A stretch of DNA of 64,000 nt from Guptibacillus hwajinpoensis (GTDB taxonomy: Bacteria > Bacillota > Bacilli > Bacillales > Guptibacillaceae): positions 1 to 64,000 of the forward strand of contig NZ_SWFM01000007.1 of the NCBI RefSeq assembly GCF_005144865.1, written 5' to 3'. Positions 27,231 to 38,699 of the stretch are shown piece after piece (position 1 is the stretch's first letter; each line of letters begins with the position of its first letter). The notes beneath the pieces are model-generated. The model worked only from the letters and a program-made list of their open reading frames with translations, made no database searches and was not told the DNA's origin. Made by a program: the position numbers and the translations under genes.

Positions 27231-28985
27231 TTATAAAATACTTGTTTTGCCGTTATAAATAATACCTGTTGAAGCATCAAGTGTAACTTGCTGACCTTCT
27301 TCAAAGAGAGTTGTTGCATTTTCAAGGCCAACTACAACTGGTAGACCAAGGCTTAGACCAACAACAGCTGCATGGCAAGTAAGACCGCCTTCTTCTGTGA
27401 TAAGTCCAGCTGCTTTCTCTAAAGCAGGAACCATATCTTTGTCAGAACCGATTGTCACAAGAATAGTATCTGCGTCTGCTTTTTCAATCGCTTCTTCAGC
27501 TGTTCTTGCGATGGCAATTCTTCCGGAAGTTGATGTTCTACCGATTCCCTGTGCTTTTGCGAGAATGTCACCAATAACATGTACTTTCATCAAGTTCGTT
27601 GTACCTGATTCTCCAACTGGTACTCCTGCAGTAATCACAACTGTATCACCGTGGTTTACGATACCAGATTGAATAGAAGCATCTACTGCTACTTCAAGCA
27701 TCTCATCTGTTGTTTTAACTTTGTGACCTTCTTGAGCATGTACACCCCATACAAGAGCAAGCTTGCGGCATACACTAGCTGTATTTGTGACAGCAACAAT
27801 CGGTGCCTTCGGGCGGTATTTAGAGATCATACGAGCTGTATGACCGCTCTCAGTAGCGGTAATGATTGCTGGTACATTCAAGTTATAAGCTGTATGAGCA
27901 ACAGATTCACTGATTGCGTTTGTTGTGTTTGTTTCAGTTTCCTTACTTCTTACAGAAAGAAGCTCACGGAAGTTAAGTGATTTTTCAGTGTAAGAAGCAA
28001 TGTTATGCATCGTTTGAACTGCTTCGACCGGATAAGAACCTGCTGCTGTTTCACCAGAAAGCATAATTGCATCTGTTCCATCAAGAATAGCGTTGGCAAC
28101 ATCACTTGCCTCTGCACGTGTAGGGCGTGGGTTACGCTGCATAGAATCAAGCATTTGGGTTGCTGTAATTACAGGTTTACCTAGTGCATTACATTTCTTA
28201 ATAAGCTGTTTTTGTACCAATGGCACTTCTTCAGCTGGAATCTCAACACCAAGGTCTCCACGAGCTACCATCAATCCGTCAGAAATTTCAAGGATTGAAT
28301 CAATATTATCTACACCTTCACGGTTTTCAATCTTAGGAACAATCTGGATGTCAGTTGCTTTATGCTTTTCCAAAAGCTTACGAATATCAAGAACATCTGA
28401 TACACGGCGTACGAAAGATGCTGCAATGAAATCAACACCCTGTTCAATCCCAAATTCAATATCAGCTGCATCTTTATCGGTAATACCAGGAAGATTAACG
28501 CTCACGTTCGGTACGTTAACACCTTTTTTGTTTTTTAGAGTACCGTTATTAAGTACTTCTGTATAAAGTTCATTCTTTTCTACTTGCTTAACTTCAAGCT
28601 CAATCAAACCATCGTCTAGTAGAATTTTAGATCCTACATGAACATCGTTAACAAGGTCTGGATAGGTAACAGAGATCTTTTCAGTTGTTCCAAGTACTTC
28701 TTCCATAGAAACAATTAGCTGTTGACCAGCTACAAGATCAATCCCACCATTTTCCATGTTGTTCGTACGAATTTCCGGTCCTTTTGTATCAAGAAGAATC
28801 GCAACGTTCTTACCAAGCTTTTCAGCTACAGAACGGATCGTTTTAATACGTGCGCCGTGTTCTTCAAAATCACCGTGTGAGAAATTAAGACGAGCAACGT
28901 TCATACCTGCTTGAATTAATTTTTCTAATGTTTGTTCGTCCTCACTTGCTGGTCCTATCGTACAGACAATTTTCGTTTTACGCAT
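27231..28985 (-). CDS. pyk: Pyruvate kinase with C-terminal PEP-utilising domain
   Basis: Transfers phosphate from PEP to ADP, the last step of glycolysis. The 584 residues comprise the usual catalytic barrel and allosteric C domain (about 1-470) plus an extra C-terminal segment (about 475-584) like the PEP-utiliser phosphohistidine domain ([17 protein letters not shown]), as in other bacilli. Active-site landmarks are [21 protein letters not shown] and [10 protein letters not shown]. It follows pfkA. Confidence 0.97.
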   Translation of the reverse strand: MRKTKIVCTIGPASEDEQTLEKLIQAGMNVARLNFSHGDFEEHGARIKTIRSVAEKLGKNVAILLDTKGPEIRTNNMENGGIDLVAGQQLIVSMEEVLGTTEKISVTYPDLVNDVHVGSKILLDDGLIELEVKQVEKNELYTEVLNNGTLKNKKGVNVPNVSVNLPGITDKDAADIEFGIEQGVDFIAASFVRRVSDVLDIRKLLEKHKATDIQIVPKIENREGVDNIDSILEISDGLMVARGDLGVEIPAEEVPLVQKQLIKKCNALGKPVITATQMLDSMQRNPRPTRAEASDVANAILDGTDAIMLSGETAAGSYPVEAVQTMHNIASYTEKSLNFRELLSVRSKETETNTTNAISESVAHTAYNLNVPAIITATESGHTARMISKYRPKAPIVAVTNTASVCRKLALVWGVHAQEGHKVKTTDEMLEVAVDASIQSGIVNHGDTVVITAGVPVGESGTTNLMKVHVIGDILAKAQGIGRTSTSGRIAIARTAEEAIEKADADTILVTIGSDKDMVPALEKAAGLITEEGGLTCHAAVVGLSLGLPVVVGLENATTLFEEGQQVTLDASTGIIYNGKTSIL

Positions 28986-29065
28986 GGGCCTGTCTCCTCC
29001 TAAAAGCTATTCTTCGCTTAGTTTTCATCATTACTTCACTGTTATGCACTATATTTTAGACATTA

Positions 29066-29094
29066 CGATACACCCCTTATATGAAGGGGTGAAC
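29066..29094 (-). other. Hairpin in the pfkA-pyk intercistronic gap
   Basis: A CACCCCTT/AAGGGGTG stem with a 5-nt loop lies 15 bp after the pfkA stop. No T run follows, so it is more likely an RNA-processing or 3' stabilising hairpin than a terminator. Confidence 0.5.
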
Positions 29095-29108
29095 CAACGA
29101 TCTAGATG

Positions 29109-30074
<966 letters not shown>

Positions 30075-30146
30075 TCACCTCATTAATTCTTTGTGTTACT
30101 AAAATATCAAATACAACCGTTGAATACAATAGCTAAGCTAGCTCGC

Positions 30147-30181
30147 AAAAAAGTGCTTTCTCTTTATTGAGAAAGCACTTT
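30147..30181 (-). terminator. Intrinsic terminator of the gntR-accD-accA operon
   Basis: A GTGCTTTCTC/GAGAAAGCAC stem (6-nt loop) with A and T tracts, just after the accA stop at 30184. Confidence 0.85.
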
Positions 30182-30183
30182 CC

Positions 30184-31161
30184 TTATTTTAAGCCAATGG
30201 TATCGGTTACAAACGTATATTGTCCAATATTTCTGTATTTTTCATAGCGATGCTCAACAAGCTCTTCTTTGGTAAGTTGTGTCAGTTCTTCAAGAGATTT
30301 GGAAAGTGCTTGTTGGATCGACTTAGCTTGCACTTCAATATTTCTGTGAGCGCCACCTTTTACTTCAGGGATGATTTCATCGATCACATTAAGCTCTTTC
30401 AAATCAGGTGCTGTAATCTTCATTGTATCCGCAGCTTGCTGTGCAAGTCCTGAATCTTTCCACAAAAGTGCTGCTGCTCCTTCTGGAGATATAACAGAGT
30501 ACCAAGAATTCTCAAGCATGTGAACGTGATTCCCTACACCAATAGCTAGAGCCCCTCCACTTGCACCTTCACCTATAACGATGCAAATAATTGGTACAGT
30601 TAATCCAGCCATTTCTATCAAATTGCGTGCAATTGCTTCACTTTGCCCTCTTTCTTCCGCTGCTTTCCCGGGGAATGCCCCTTTCGTATCTAACAGGAAG
30701 ACGACTGGACGATTAAATTTCTCCGCCTGTTTCATAAGACGAAGCGCCTTACGATAACCTTCTGGGTGAGGCATACCAAAGTTTCTTCGTAAGTTTTCCT
30801 TCGTATCTTTACCTCTCTGATGACCAATTACAGTCACAGGCTTTCCTTCAAACGTTGCAATACCTCCAACTATCGCTTCATCGTCACCGAAGAGACGATC
30901 CCCGTGTAGCTCAAGAAAGTCTTGAAAAATACGGTCAATATAGTCATAAGTAGTCGGGCGTTCTGGATGACGAGCAAGTTGTACGCGGTTCCATGCCGTG
31001 AGATTCTCATATATTTCTTCTTCCATTTTGGAAAGTCTTTTCTGTAAACGCGAAACCTCATCAGTCAGATCAACGTTCTTCTCTTCCATGAAGGCATTCA
31101 GTTCTGTAATTTTGTCTTCAAGTTCTTGAAGTGGTCGTTCAAAATCAAGGCGCTGTGCCAT
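30184..31161 (-). CDS. accA: Acetyl-CoA carboxylase carboxyltransferase subunit alpha
   Basis: With AccD it transfers CO2 from carboxybiotin to acetyl-CoA, giving malonyl-CoA for fatty acid synthesis. The 325-residue product shows the crotonase-like fold landmarks [34 protein letters not shown] and [14 protein letters not shown]. It overlaps accD by 1 nt (TAATG), so translational coupling is likely for this 1:1 complex. Confidence 0.98.
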   Translation of the reverse strand: MAQRLDFERPLQELEDKITELNAFMEEKNVDLTDEVSRLQKRLSKMEEEIYENLTAWNRVQLARHPERPTTYDYIDRIFQDFLELHGDRLFGDDEAIVGGIATFEGKPVTVIGHQRGKDTKENLRRNFGMPHPEGYRKALRLMKQAEKFNRPVVFLLDTKGAFPGKAAEERGQSEAIARNLIEMAGLTVPIICIVIGEGASGGALAIGVGNHVHMLENSWYSVISPEGAAALLWKDSGLAQQAADTMKITAPDLKELNVIDEIIPEVKGGAHRNIEVQAKSIQQALSKSLEELTQLTKEELVEHRYEKYRNIGQYTFVTDTIGLK

Positions 31162-32018
31162 TATCTCTCACCCCTGTTCCCATGAATCATTAATACTTTA
31201 CTAAGCGTCTTCTTCATATCAGCACGGTGAATGACGCGATCAAGTTGCCCGTGATGCAATAGAAATTCTGCCGTTTGAAAATCTTCTGGAAGATCTTCTC
31301 GAATTGTTTGTTCAATAATACGCCTACCAGCAAATCCAATTAAAGCTTTTGGTTCCGCAAAATTAAAATCACCAACTGAAGCAAAACTAGCAGAAACTCC
31401 CCCCGTGGTGGGATGTGTCATGATGGAAATGAACAGTCCTCCATGGTCGCTGAATCGTTTTAGGGCAACACTCGTTTTTGCCATTTGCATAAGGCTCAAT
31501 ACACCTTCCTGCATTCGAGCACCACCGGATGCTGTAAAGATAATGAAAGGAATTTTTTCTTTATCTGCATGTTCAATTGCTCTTGTAATTTTCTCTCCAA
31601 CTACTGACCCCATACTACCCATGCGAAAGCGAGCATCCATAACAGCGATAGCCGTTCGATGTCCATCTATTGTTCCTTCACCTGTAACAACAGCCTCATT
31701 AAGGGAAGATTTTTTTTGATCTTTCTCGAGACGTTCGACGTAGTCTGGGAAAGAAAGAGGATTCTCAGATATCATATCAGCATCTAGTTCCTTAAATGAA
31801 CCCTTATCTAGCGTATTCTTTAAACGTTCAGGAGCCGACATTTGGTGATGATAACCACACCTCACACATACTTTATGTGATTTCTCTAGTTCCTTTGTAT
31901 AAATAATACTTTTACACCCAGGACATTTCGTCATAATGCCTTCAGGGACATCCTGTTTTATTTTATCTGAGGGAACCGTCGCATATTTTTTCTTCTTGTT
32001 GAATAGATCCTTTAACAA
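31161..32018 (-). CDS. accD: Acetyl-CoA carboxylase carboxyltransferase subunit beta
   Basis: Partner of AccA in the carboxyltransferase. The 285 residues include the N-terminal zinc ribbon (CPGC...CVRCGY, about 32-54) and the crotonase fold with [21 protein letters not shown] and [13 protein letters not shown]. The gene lies between a FadR-type regulator and accA. Confidence 0.98.
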   Translation of the reverse strand: MLKDLFNKKKKYATVPSDKIKQDVPEGIMTKCPGCKSIIYTKELEKSHKVCVRCGYHHQMSAPERLKNTLDKGSFKELDADMISENPLSFPDYVERLEKDQKKSSLNEAVVTGEGTIDGHRTAIAVMDARFRMGSMGSVVGEKITRAIEHADKEKIPFIIFTASGGARMQEGVLSLMQMAKTSVALKRFSDHGGLFISIMTHPTTGGVSASFASVGDFNFAEPKALIGFAGRRIIEQTIREDLPEDFQTAEFLLHHGQLDRVIHRADMKKTLSKVLMIHGNRGER

Positions 32019-32053
32019 TGTTGACCATCCCTTTCACCTTTTAAATCAAGTTG

Positions 32054-32701
32054 TTATTCTTCCGTTCTCTTCATTTCATATTGGTCCAGTAGAAGAATTG
32101 CTTTCTCCTGGTCTTTCGTAGAAAGTGCTTCAATGAGTTCTTCATAATATACAAATGGACGAAACGTTAAATGATGCCAGATTGTCTGGTGATAGTCTGC
32201 AAGCTCGCCCCATAACCTCATTAACAAATAGTTTCCCGTTGACGAAACAATGATTCGAAAGAAAGCTGTATCAAACTCAGTAGAGAAGATCTCTCTATCT
32301 GAAGAGTTGTCCTTATGTTCCATCATAGTTCTTAATCGCAAAAGATATTCATCGGATATCCGTTCACACGCCACTCTTAGAATATCTTTTTCGATTAGTT
32401 TTCTAGTTTCTAGTAAATCTTCTCTAGACTTTGTGTCTTTAAGAATAAAAGAAGCGATTACTTCAACTAATCGATGATCTTTTGCATTCGCTATAAATGT
32501 GCCTTCACCACGTCTTGTCTCAATAAGGCCAAGCATTTCCATCGATCTCAATGCTTCCCTAACAGAAGATCTTCCAGCATTTAAGCGCTCAGAAAGCTCC
32601 CTTTCTGAAGGGAGCTTATCACCTGTTTGCAAACCATCATTGTAAATAATCGCTTTAATCTTCTGTAGGATATCCTGGTAAACCTTTCTCTGGGTTGTCA
32701 T
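32054..32701 (-). CDS. GntR-family regulator of the FadR/FCD type
   Basis: A 215-residue regulator: N-terminal winged helix (about 10-75) with the GntR signature KLPSERELSERLNAGRSSVR, then a helical FCD ligand-binding domain (about 85-210). FCD regulators usually bind organic acids or metabolites. It lies 35 bp upstream of accD in the same direction, and ytsJ (malic enzyme) is the gene before it. FCD-type palindromes occur at the ytsJ promoter (34161-34175) and weakly upstream of this gene (32805-32815). Confidence 0.88.
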   Translation of the reverse strand: MTTQRKVYQDILQKIKAIIYNDGLQTGDKLPSERELSERLNAGRSSVREALRSMEMLGLIETRRGEGTFIANAKDHRLVEVIASFILKDTKSREDLLETRKLIEKDILRVACERISDEYLLRLRTMMEHKDNSSDREIFSTEFDTAFFRIIVSSTGNYLLMRLWGELADYHQTIWHHLTFRPFVYYEELIEALSTKDQEKAILLLDQYEMKRTEE

Positions 32702-32804
32702 AGAAAATCAACACCCTTTCCTAACCCTGAACGATCATTCGCCTTCTTAGTTCCTAACAGAGCCTGCATTCGACTATTATCTAACTTTTGATCAGGGTTG
32801 CCGT

Positions 32805-32815
32805 TGGTTGAACCG
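32805..32815. promoter_or_regulatory. Possible second GntR/FCD operator
   Basis: TGGTTGAACCG fits TGGTNNNACCA at all but the last base. It lies about 105 bp upstream of the gntR start. It is weaker than the site at 34161-34175 and could be chance. Confidence 0.3.
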
Positions 32816-32850
32816 CAAGAAAAAAGTGAGAAAGTCAAACTCTTCCCCAC

Positions 32851-34095
32851 TTACTCGTTATCTTCTTCAATAATAGCAAGAGAACGCGTTTTTTCTTTAA
32901 CAGCTTCAGGGTCAACGTTTATACGTGCTACTCCGGTTTCCATTGCTGCTTTTGCTACACTCGCTGCAACAGCAGGCGCTACACGTGGATCAAATGGCGC
33001 AGGGATTACATAATCCGCATTGAGGTCTTCTTCTGCTACTAATCCTGCGATAGCATGGACAGCAGCTACCTTCATATCTTCATTAATATGTGTCGCACGA
33101 ACATCTAACGCACCTCTGAATATACCTGGGAATGCAAGAACATTATTAATCTGATTCGGGAAGTCAGAACGCCCTGTTCCAATAACTCTAGCACCCGCTT
33201 CTCGTGCATCATCAGGCATTATTTCAGGATTCGGATTTGCCATGGCAAAAATGATCGGTTCCATATTCATTGATTGGACCATTTCTTTCGTTAATGCTCC
33301 TTCAACAGAAACACCAATAAACACATCCATATCAGCGATCACTTCTTTTAATGAGCCCTCTGCTTTATCTCGGTTTGTATACTTTGCAACTTCAGCTTTT
33401 ACGTCATTCATTCCGTAAGAACGACCTTCATAAATAGCACCCTTTGAATCGCACATGATAATGTCTTTTACACCAAAACGATTCAGTAGTTTGATAATAG
33501 CAATACCAGCAGCTCCTGCTCCGTTTATAACTACCTTAATTTCACTCATTTTTTTATCAGATAATTTAAGTGCATTAACAAGACCAGCAACGGTTACGAT
33601 AGCCGTTCCGTGTTGATCATCGTGGAAGATTGGTATATTTGTTTCTTTTTTAAGCCGCTCCTCAATGACAAAGCAATTTGGCGCAGCGATATCTTCAAGG
33701 TTAATTCCACCAAAAGTGGGCTCCATCAACTTAACAGTTTGGACAATTTGATCAACATCAGTTGTATTCAAGCAGATCGGAAATGCATCTACACCCGCAA
33801 AACTTTTGAAAAGCACTGCTTTCCCTTCCATTACTGGTAGTGCTGCCTCTGGCCCAATATTACCAAGTCCTAGTACAGCTGTACCGTCGGATACAACAGC
33901 CACCATGTTACCTTTCATTGTATATTCATATACTTTATTCTTGTCATCATAAATCTCTTTACATGGCTCTGCTACTCCTGGTGAATAAGCAAGGCTCAAA
34001 TCTGTTGCATTTCGAACTGGTACCTTAGACTTTGATTCAAGCTTTCCCTGTCTCACGCGATGAATATGTAGAGCTTCTTCTCTCGTAATGGACAA
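32851..34095 (-). CDS. ytsJ: NADP-dependent malic enzyme
   Basis: Decarboxylates malate to pyruvate with NADP, the main malic enzyme of B. subtilis during growth on malate. I start at TTG 34095 (414 residues): it has a GGAGAG SD at 8 nt and gives MSITREEALHIHRVRQGKLE, which matches YtsJ; the GTG at 34104 lies too close to the SD. Landmarks are SLAYSPGVAEPCKEI, VFHDDQHGTAIV-like HDDQHGTA, and the NADP motif GAGAAGIAI. Confidence 0.95.
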   Translation of the reverse strand: MSITREEALHIHRVRQGKLESKSKVPVRNATDLSLAYSPGVAEPCKEIYDDKNKVYEYTMKGNMVAVVSDGTAVLGLGNIGPEAALPVMEGKAVLFKSFAGVDAFPICLNTTDVDQIVQTVKLMEPTFGGINLEDIAAPNCFVIEERLKKETNIPIFHDDQHGTAIVTVAGLVNALKLSDKKMSEIKVVINGAGAAGIAIIKLLNRFGVKDIIMCDSKGAIYEGRSYGMNDVKAEVAKYTNRDKAEGSLKEVIADMDVFIGVSVEGALTKEMVQSMNMEPIIFAMANPNPEIMPDDAREAGARVIGTGRSDFPNQINNVLAFPGIFRGALDVRATHINEDMKVAAVHAIAGLVAEEDLNADYVIPAPFDPRVAPAVAASVAKAAMETGVARINVDPEAVKEKTRSLAIIEEDNE

Positions 34096-34160
34096 TAAAC
34101 CCACTCTCCTTTTTCCAGAAGCATTATTAGATTATACTATTTCCCCTAGCACATTTGGGC

Positions 34161-34214
34161 AGTGGTCTGACCACTCTATTTTCACCATTATAACAAATCA
34201 CCATTTGCTGTAAA
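34161..34214 (-). promoter_or_regulatory. ytsJ promoter with GntR/FCD-type operator
   Basis: On the minus strand TTTACA (34214-34209) and TATAAT (34192-34187) are 16 bp apart. From about +5 to +20 lies a perfect 15-bp palindrome AGTGGTCTGACCACT (34161-34175), containing TGGTNNNACCA, the general form bound by FadR/PdhR-type GntR regulators. The likely binder is the regulator at 32054-32701. A second -10-like TATAAT lies closer to ytsJ. Confidence 0.65.
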
Positions 34215-34219
34215 GATTT

Positions 34220-37200
34220 TCATGACGTCTTTTTTATAACATTGCCTTCACCAAGTAGCTCTTTCAACTTGGAAATGCTCGTAGAATCAGCTTCCACTAG
34301 CCACTCTTTGCCTAGCTTTACTGTTTTTTCAGATTCGGCATAATAAATTACGACTCGCGTCTCGCCAGGACTTTCCTTTAGCACTCGTTTGACATCATTT
34401 AGAACACCTTTTTCTTGGTGCTCTGGTTCTATTTTAAGGAATAGCGTTTGTTTTGTTACTTTTGGCGAAATATCTTCCAATTTCATAGCCCTTGAAACGA
34501 TAATATTCGTTTGATCATTTCTTTTTTGAGACATACCATCAACGTAAACAAACTCGCCTTTTAGCAGAATGCTTTCCATCTTCTCCCAAACATCCGGAAA
34601 CACAACACCTTCAATTTCTTCTGTTTCGTCTCCAAACGTAACAAACGCCATCAACTGCCCTTTTTTCGTACGAATACTCCTCGCCTTCAGTACCTGAGCT
34701 GCAATTCTTAATGGTTCGCGATCTGAAGTTTTTAAAGCATCTACAATTAAATTTCTTTGATACCCTTTAAGGTTGTCTAAATAAGGATCAATCGGGTGTG
34801 CTGTTAAATAAAAGCCAATGGCTTCTTGCTCAAAGGCAAGCATTTCCTTTTCTTCAAAAGGAGGAACACTTTCATATGCAGGTTCAACTTCTCGGTCAAG
34901 AAAAAAGCCGGCTTGTTCGCTCTGCTCAGCACCGTAGTTCATTGCGCTTTCAAGCGATGCAAGCATGGAGGAGCGGCTTACGTTAAATTCGTCCATGCAG
35001 CCGGCAAAAATCATAGATTCTAACGCCCGCTTGTTGACGATTTTCAATGAAACTCTTGCGCATAAATCAAATAAACTTTTGTAGGAAGATGCAATCCGTT
35101 TAGCAACGACTTCTTCAATAGCATTTCTGCCAACGTTTTTAATTGGAAGCAATCCAAAACGTAAACCATCTTCTTCAACCGCAAAAGTTTCGAAGCTTCG
35201 ATTTATAGATGGTGGTAGAATGGTAATTCCTTTCTGTCTCGATTCAGTTAAGTAGACCGACAGTTTGTCCTGGTTTCCAATCGCTGATGTTAAAAGACTG
35301 GAAAAGAAGTAGCGTGAATAGTTGGCTTTTAAATACGCGAGTTGATAAGCAATTACACTATAAGCAACGGCATGACTTCTGTTAAACCCATAATCCGCAA
35401 AACGGACAATATACTCATAGACTTTTAGAGCTGTTTCCCTTGGATATCCTTTCGCTATGCACCCATTTACGAAGTGCTCTCTCTCTGATTCAAGTACTTC
35501 TCGCTTTTTCTTTGAAACTGCGCGCCTTAAAAGATCCGCTTCTCCAAGTGAAAAGCCTGCTAGTTTCGAAGCGATTTGCATGATTTGTTCTTGATATACA
35601 ATAACACCATATGTTGATTTCAGAATCGGCTCAAGGTCAGGGTGAAGGTAATCTACAGCTCTTTCGCCGTGTTTTCCAGATATAAATAGAGGGATATTTT
35701 CCATTGGACCAGGACGATAGAGTGCATTGACTGCTACGATGTCTTCAAATTCAGTTGGTTTAAGTCTCCGCAGTACCTGGCGCATGCCGTCTGATTCTAG
35801 TTGAAAAACACCTGTTGTATCACCTTGTTGAAGAATCTGAAATGTTACTTTATCATCCATTGGTATATCCGATAGGACTGGGCGCTTCCCACTTTGCTCT
35901 TCGATATCATTTAATATACCTTCAATTAAAGTTAAATTTCTTAGTCCAAGAAAATCCATTTTAAGTAGGCCAATTTCTTCAAGATCGTTCATTGGGAATT
36001 GTGTCAAACTTATCGATTGCCCTCCTAGTAAGGGGACATGTTGCGTCAATGGTTCAGCAGAAATCACTACACCAGCTGCATGAGTAGATGTATGACGTGG
36101 CAAGCCTTCAATTGTGCTAGCTATGTCAAAAACTCGTTTACCATCCGCTGATGAGGATAGAAGGTTGGCTAGCTTTTTCGACTCCTTTAATGCCTGCTTG
36201 AGTGTCATGCCAGGTCTTGAAGGGATTGCTTTAGACATTGCATCAAGAACTTTGTTATCAACTTCAAATACTCGTCCTACATCGCGGATTGCCGCCTTTG
36301 CCGCAAGTGTTCCGAATGTTACAATTTGCGCAACTCGATTGTGACCATACTTCTTATGAACATAATCAATAACTTCATCACGTCTTACGTCTGGAAAATC
36401 AATATCAATATCAGGCATCGTCACACGTTCAGGGTTTAAAAAACGCTCAAATAGAAGGTTATGCTTAATCGGATCCACGTTCGTTATGTTCAGTAAGTAA
36501 GCGACAAGTGAACCAGCAGCAGACCCTCTCCCAGGACCAGTAATCATATGATTGTCGTGTGCATACTTCATAAAATCCCAAACAATTAGAAAGTAATCGT
36601 TGAATCCCATCTCGTTAATAATAGAGAGTTCATATTCCAATCGATCTATGATTTGTGCAGTCGGATTTTCATATCGGTACGAAAGGTTCTCTCGGCAAAT
36701 CCTTTCGAGATAGGCAAATGCAGTTAAGTCACTTGGAACAGGGTAAACCGGCAAATGAGTATCCCCAAATGTAAGCTCCAGCGAACATTTTTCTGCGATA
36801 TATCCTGTGTTTTCGAGCGCCACTTCGTATCCTTTGAATCGACTCTTCATTTCATCTTGTGATGTTAAATAAAATTCGTGATTTGGAAGAGCAACCTGAT
36901 CTTTCTCTTCATAACGCTGACCTGTATCAATGCATCTTAAGCAGTCATGAGCTTCCCCATCTGATTTATTTATATAATGAACGGCATTTGAAACTGTAAG
37001 GGGAATAGTCGCTTTAGATGCAAATTTAGAGATCAAGTGGTTAAGCTGTCTTTCTTCTCGTATGGCGTGATCTTGCATTTCTAAATAGAATCTATGTGAG
37101 AAAGCGGTTTGATAGTGCGATGCAAGTTGAAGTGCAATCTCTTCTTCTCCATGGAGTAGCATTTGTCCGATTCTACTATTCACTGATCCCGACAGTGCAA

Positions 37201-37585
37201 TTAGCCCATTGGTTAACTCCAATAGCTCTGTTTCTTTTATGTATGGCGTTCGACCTTCTGCATGCTGCATAAGCGTACTTATATTTAATAAATTCTCATA
37301 TCCTTCACTGTTTTGAGCAAGTAATACAAGATTGTCATATTTCCCTTCCTGCTGATATAAAGCGCTATCGCCAGTTCCGACACGTACATCCAGGCCAATA
37401 ATAGGCTTTATTCCATGCTTTATACACGCTTTATAGAAAGGAATAGTTCCAAACATCGTTCCTTTATCTGTTAGAGCAAGTGACTTATACCCCTTCTCTT
37501 TCGCAGACCTAACTAGAGATTCAATTCGACTAGGACTGTCGAGGAGACTATATTCACTGTAGACACGAAGATGCACAAATTCCAT
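34220..37585 (-). CDS. dnaE: DNA polymerase III alpha subunit DnaE
   Basis: The DnaE-type replicase that extends RNA primers in low-GC Gram-positives, next to PolC. I use the ATG at 37585 (1121 residues); the TTG at 37648 would add 21 unmatched residues. Catalytic Asp residues are in PDIDIDFPDVRRDEV, preceded by GPGRGSAAGSLVAYLLN; an OB domain lies near 970-1050. The N-terminal PHP domain has lost canonical metal ligands (HLRVYSEYSLL and LTDKGTMFG), so it is probably not a nuclease. Confidence 0.96.
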   Translation of the reverse strand: MEFVHLRVYSEYSLLDSPSRIESLVRSAKEKGYKSLALTDKGTMFGTIPFYKACIKHGIKPIIGLDVRVGTGDSALYQQEGKYDNLVLLAQNSEGYENLLNISTLMQHAEGRTPYIKETELLELTNGLIALSGSVNSRIGQMLLHGEEEIALQLASHYQTAFSHRFYLEMQDHAIREERQLNHLISKFASKATIPLTVSNAVHYINKSDGEAHDCLRCIDTGQRYEEKDQVALPNHEFYLTSQDEMKSRFKGYEVALENTGYIAEKCSLELTFGDTHLPVYPVPSDLTAFAYLERICRENLSYRYENPTAQIIDRLEYELSIINEMGFNDYFLIVWDFMKYAHDNHMITGPGRGSAAGSLVAYLLNITNVDPIKHNLLFERFLNPERVTMPDIDIDFPDVRRDEVIDYVHKKYGHNRVAQIVTFGTLAAKAAIRDVGRVFEVDNKVLDAMSKAIPSRPGMTLKQALKESKKLANLLSSSADGKRVFDIASTIEGLPRHTSTHAAGVVISAEPLTQHVPLLGGQSISLTQFPMNDLEEIGLLKMDFLGLRNLTLIEGILNDIEEQSGKRPVLSDIPMDDKVTFQILQQGDTTGVFQLESDGMRQVLRRLKPTEFEDIVAVNALYRPGPMENIPLFISGKHGERAVDYLHPDLEPILKSTYGVIVYQEQIMQIASKLAGFSLGEADLLRRAVSKKKREVLESEREHFVNGCIAKGYPRETALKVYEYIVRFADYGFNRSHAVAYSVIAYQLAYLKANYSRYFFSSLLTSAIGNQDKLSVYLTESRQKGITILPPSINRSFETFAVEEDGLRFGLLPIKNVGRNAIEEVVAKRIASSYKSLFDLCARVSLKIVNKRALESMIFAGCMDEFNVSRSSMLASLESAMNYGAEQSEQAGFFLDREVEPAYESVPPFEEKEMLAFEQEAIGFYLTAHPIDPYLDNLKGYQRNLIVDALKTSDREPLRIAAQVLKARSIRTKKGQLMAFVTFGDETEEIEGVVFPDVWEKMESILLKGEFVYVDGMSQKRNDQTNIIVSRAMKLEDISPKVTKQTLFLKIEPEHQEKGVLNDVKRVLKESPGETRVVIYYAESEKTVKLGKEWLVEADSTSISKLKELLGEGNVIKKTS

Positions 37586-37765
37586 AACTGATCCCACTTT
37601 CGCTTTGCTATTACTTTCTATTATAAATACTTGAAGCGTCCCTAACAAACATTATCAAGCATAAGTGCCTCTCCTTTTCGCATAGGCTTTACTAGATAGG
37701 AAAACTTGTCTAATCGAATGAGTCTGCTTGAGTTAAAGTATAACAATCAGAAAGAAGGAATCATA

Positions 37766-38101
37766 ATGGAGAGAGTAACACTCGTAACTCTAATTATTGC
37801 TTTTTTCGTTGCGTTCGGTGTTATCGTCGGCGGTTCAATTATTGGCGGCATCGGCGCTTTTCTCTCTGGTGAGCCGCCACTACATTGGATTTTCATTGTT
37901 GCTCAGCGTTTGAAGATCTGGGCAATCGCCGCTGCAATAGGCGGAACTTTTGATACCATAAATAATATGGAAAGAAGCTTTTTGAGTGGCTCTCCAGATG
38001 AAATCATGCGCCAGTTTCTATGGATTTTCTGTGCTTTAGGTGGTGCACAGGCAGGCATGGAAGTAATCAATTGGTTAACACAGGAACGCTCATCCTTATG
38101 A
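37766..38101 (+). CDS. ytrH: Sporulation protein YtrH
   Basis: A 111-residue membrane protein of the YtrH family, needed for normal sporulation in B. subtilis. I use the ATG at 37766, preceded by AGAAGGAA. Membrane segments lie at about 5-30 (with a glycine-rich VGGSIIGGIGAF) and 83-105. It is divergent from dnaE and overlaps ytrI by 4 nt (ATGA). Confidence 0.9.
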   Translation: MERVTLVTLIIAFFVAFGVIVGGSIIGGIGAFLSGEPPLHWIFIVAQRLKIWAIAAAIGGTFDTINNMERSFLSGSPDEIMRQFLWIFCALGGAQAGMEVINWLTQERSSL

Positions 38102-38604
38102 GAGTTCCTCCCATTTATTCAAGAAAAGGCTGGCAAAGATTTCTGGCTGGATTTTCAGTAGGAATTATCTTCGGTTGGCTATTTTTCCTGATGCTTTTTG
38201 GAATTATGTACGAAAAACAAATTACCTCAATTAAAGAACAGAAAATCGAGATTTATGACCTTAAAACACAAAACCAGACGTTATTGGATGATATGAAAAG
38301 TTACGATAACAAAGATATTGAAAAAACCCTTCTCGTTAAGAAAATACAGGTTACATTTGAAAAGGATGAAGATCTTCCCTTAAATTCCCTAACACGTCAT
38401 GAACTCAAAAAAGATATTCAAACTGAATTGAATGATTTATTAAATAAGGACCTTGGTTCGGTTGCTAGAACGAGAAGCTTTGTTATTAAATCACTAGAGA
38501 ACAAAACGCTCACCATTGATAATATTAAATATGGTTTTGAAGTAAAGGAATTTATTCTATGGACAAAAGTAGAAGTTGTACTCACTATTCATCTTGTCCA
38601 ATAA
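38098..38604 (+). CDS. ytrI: Sporulation protein YtrI
   Basis: A 168-residue protein with one N-terminal membrane segment (about 17-38), then a coiled-coil-like region (42-75) and a mixed domain, consistent with a membrane-anchored, externally exposed product. In B. subtilis ytrH-ytrI form a sporulation operon. The ATG overlaps the ytrH stop (ATGA), giving translational coupling. Confidence 0.9.
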   Translation: MRVPPIYSRKGWQRFLAGFSVGIIFGWLFFLMLFGIMYEKQITSIKEQKIEIYDLKTQNQTLLDDMKSYDNKDIEKTLLVKKIQVTFEKDEDLPLNSLTRHELKKDIQTELNDLLNKDLGSVARTRSFVIKSLENKTLTIDNIKYGFEVKEFILWTKVEVVLTIHLVQ

Positions 38605-38699
38605 CAAATGCTTCTTTTTTGTGAACATTTGTCAGACAAGTCGCAATTTTCGTCTGTGTAGTATATGATAAGAGTACCGAAATAGTTGGAGGTGGCACG

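Noticed and set aside
37586..37765. A sigma-E promoter for ytrH
   Set aside because: Expected from B. subtilis, but I could not find a convincing match to the sigma-E consensus in the 180-bp gap.
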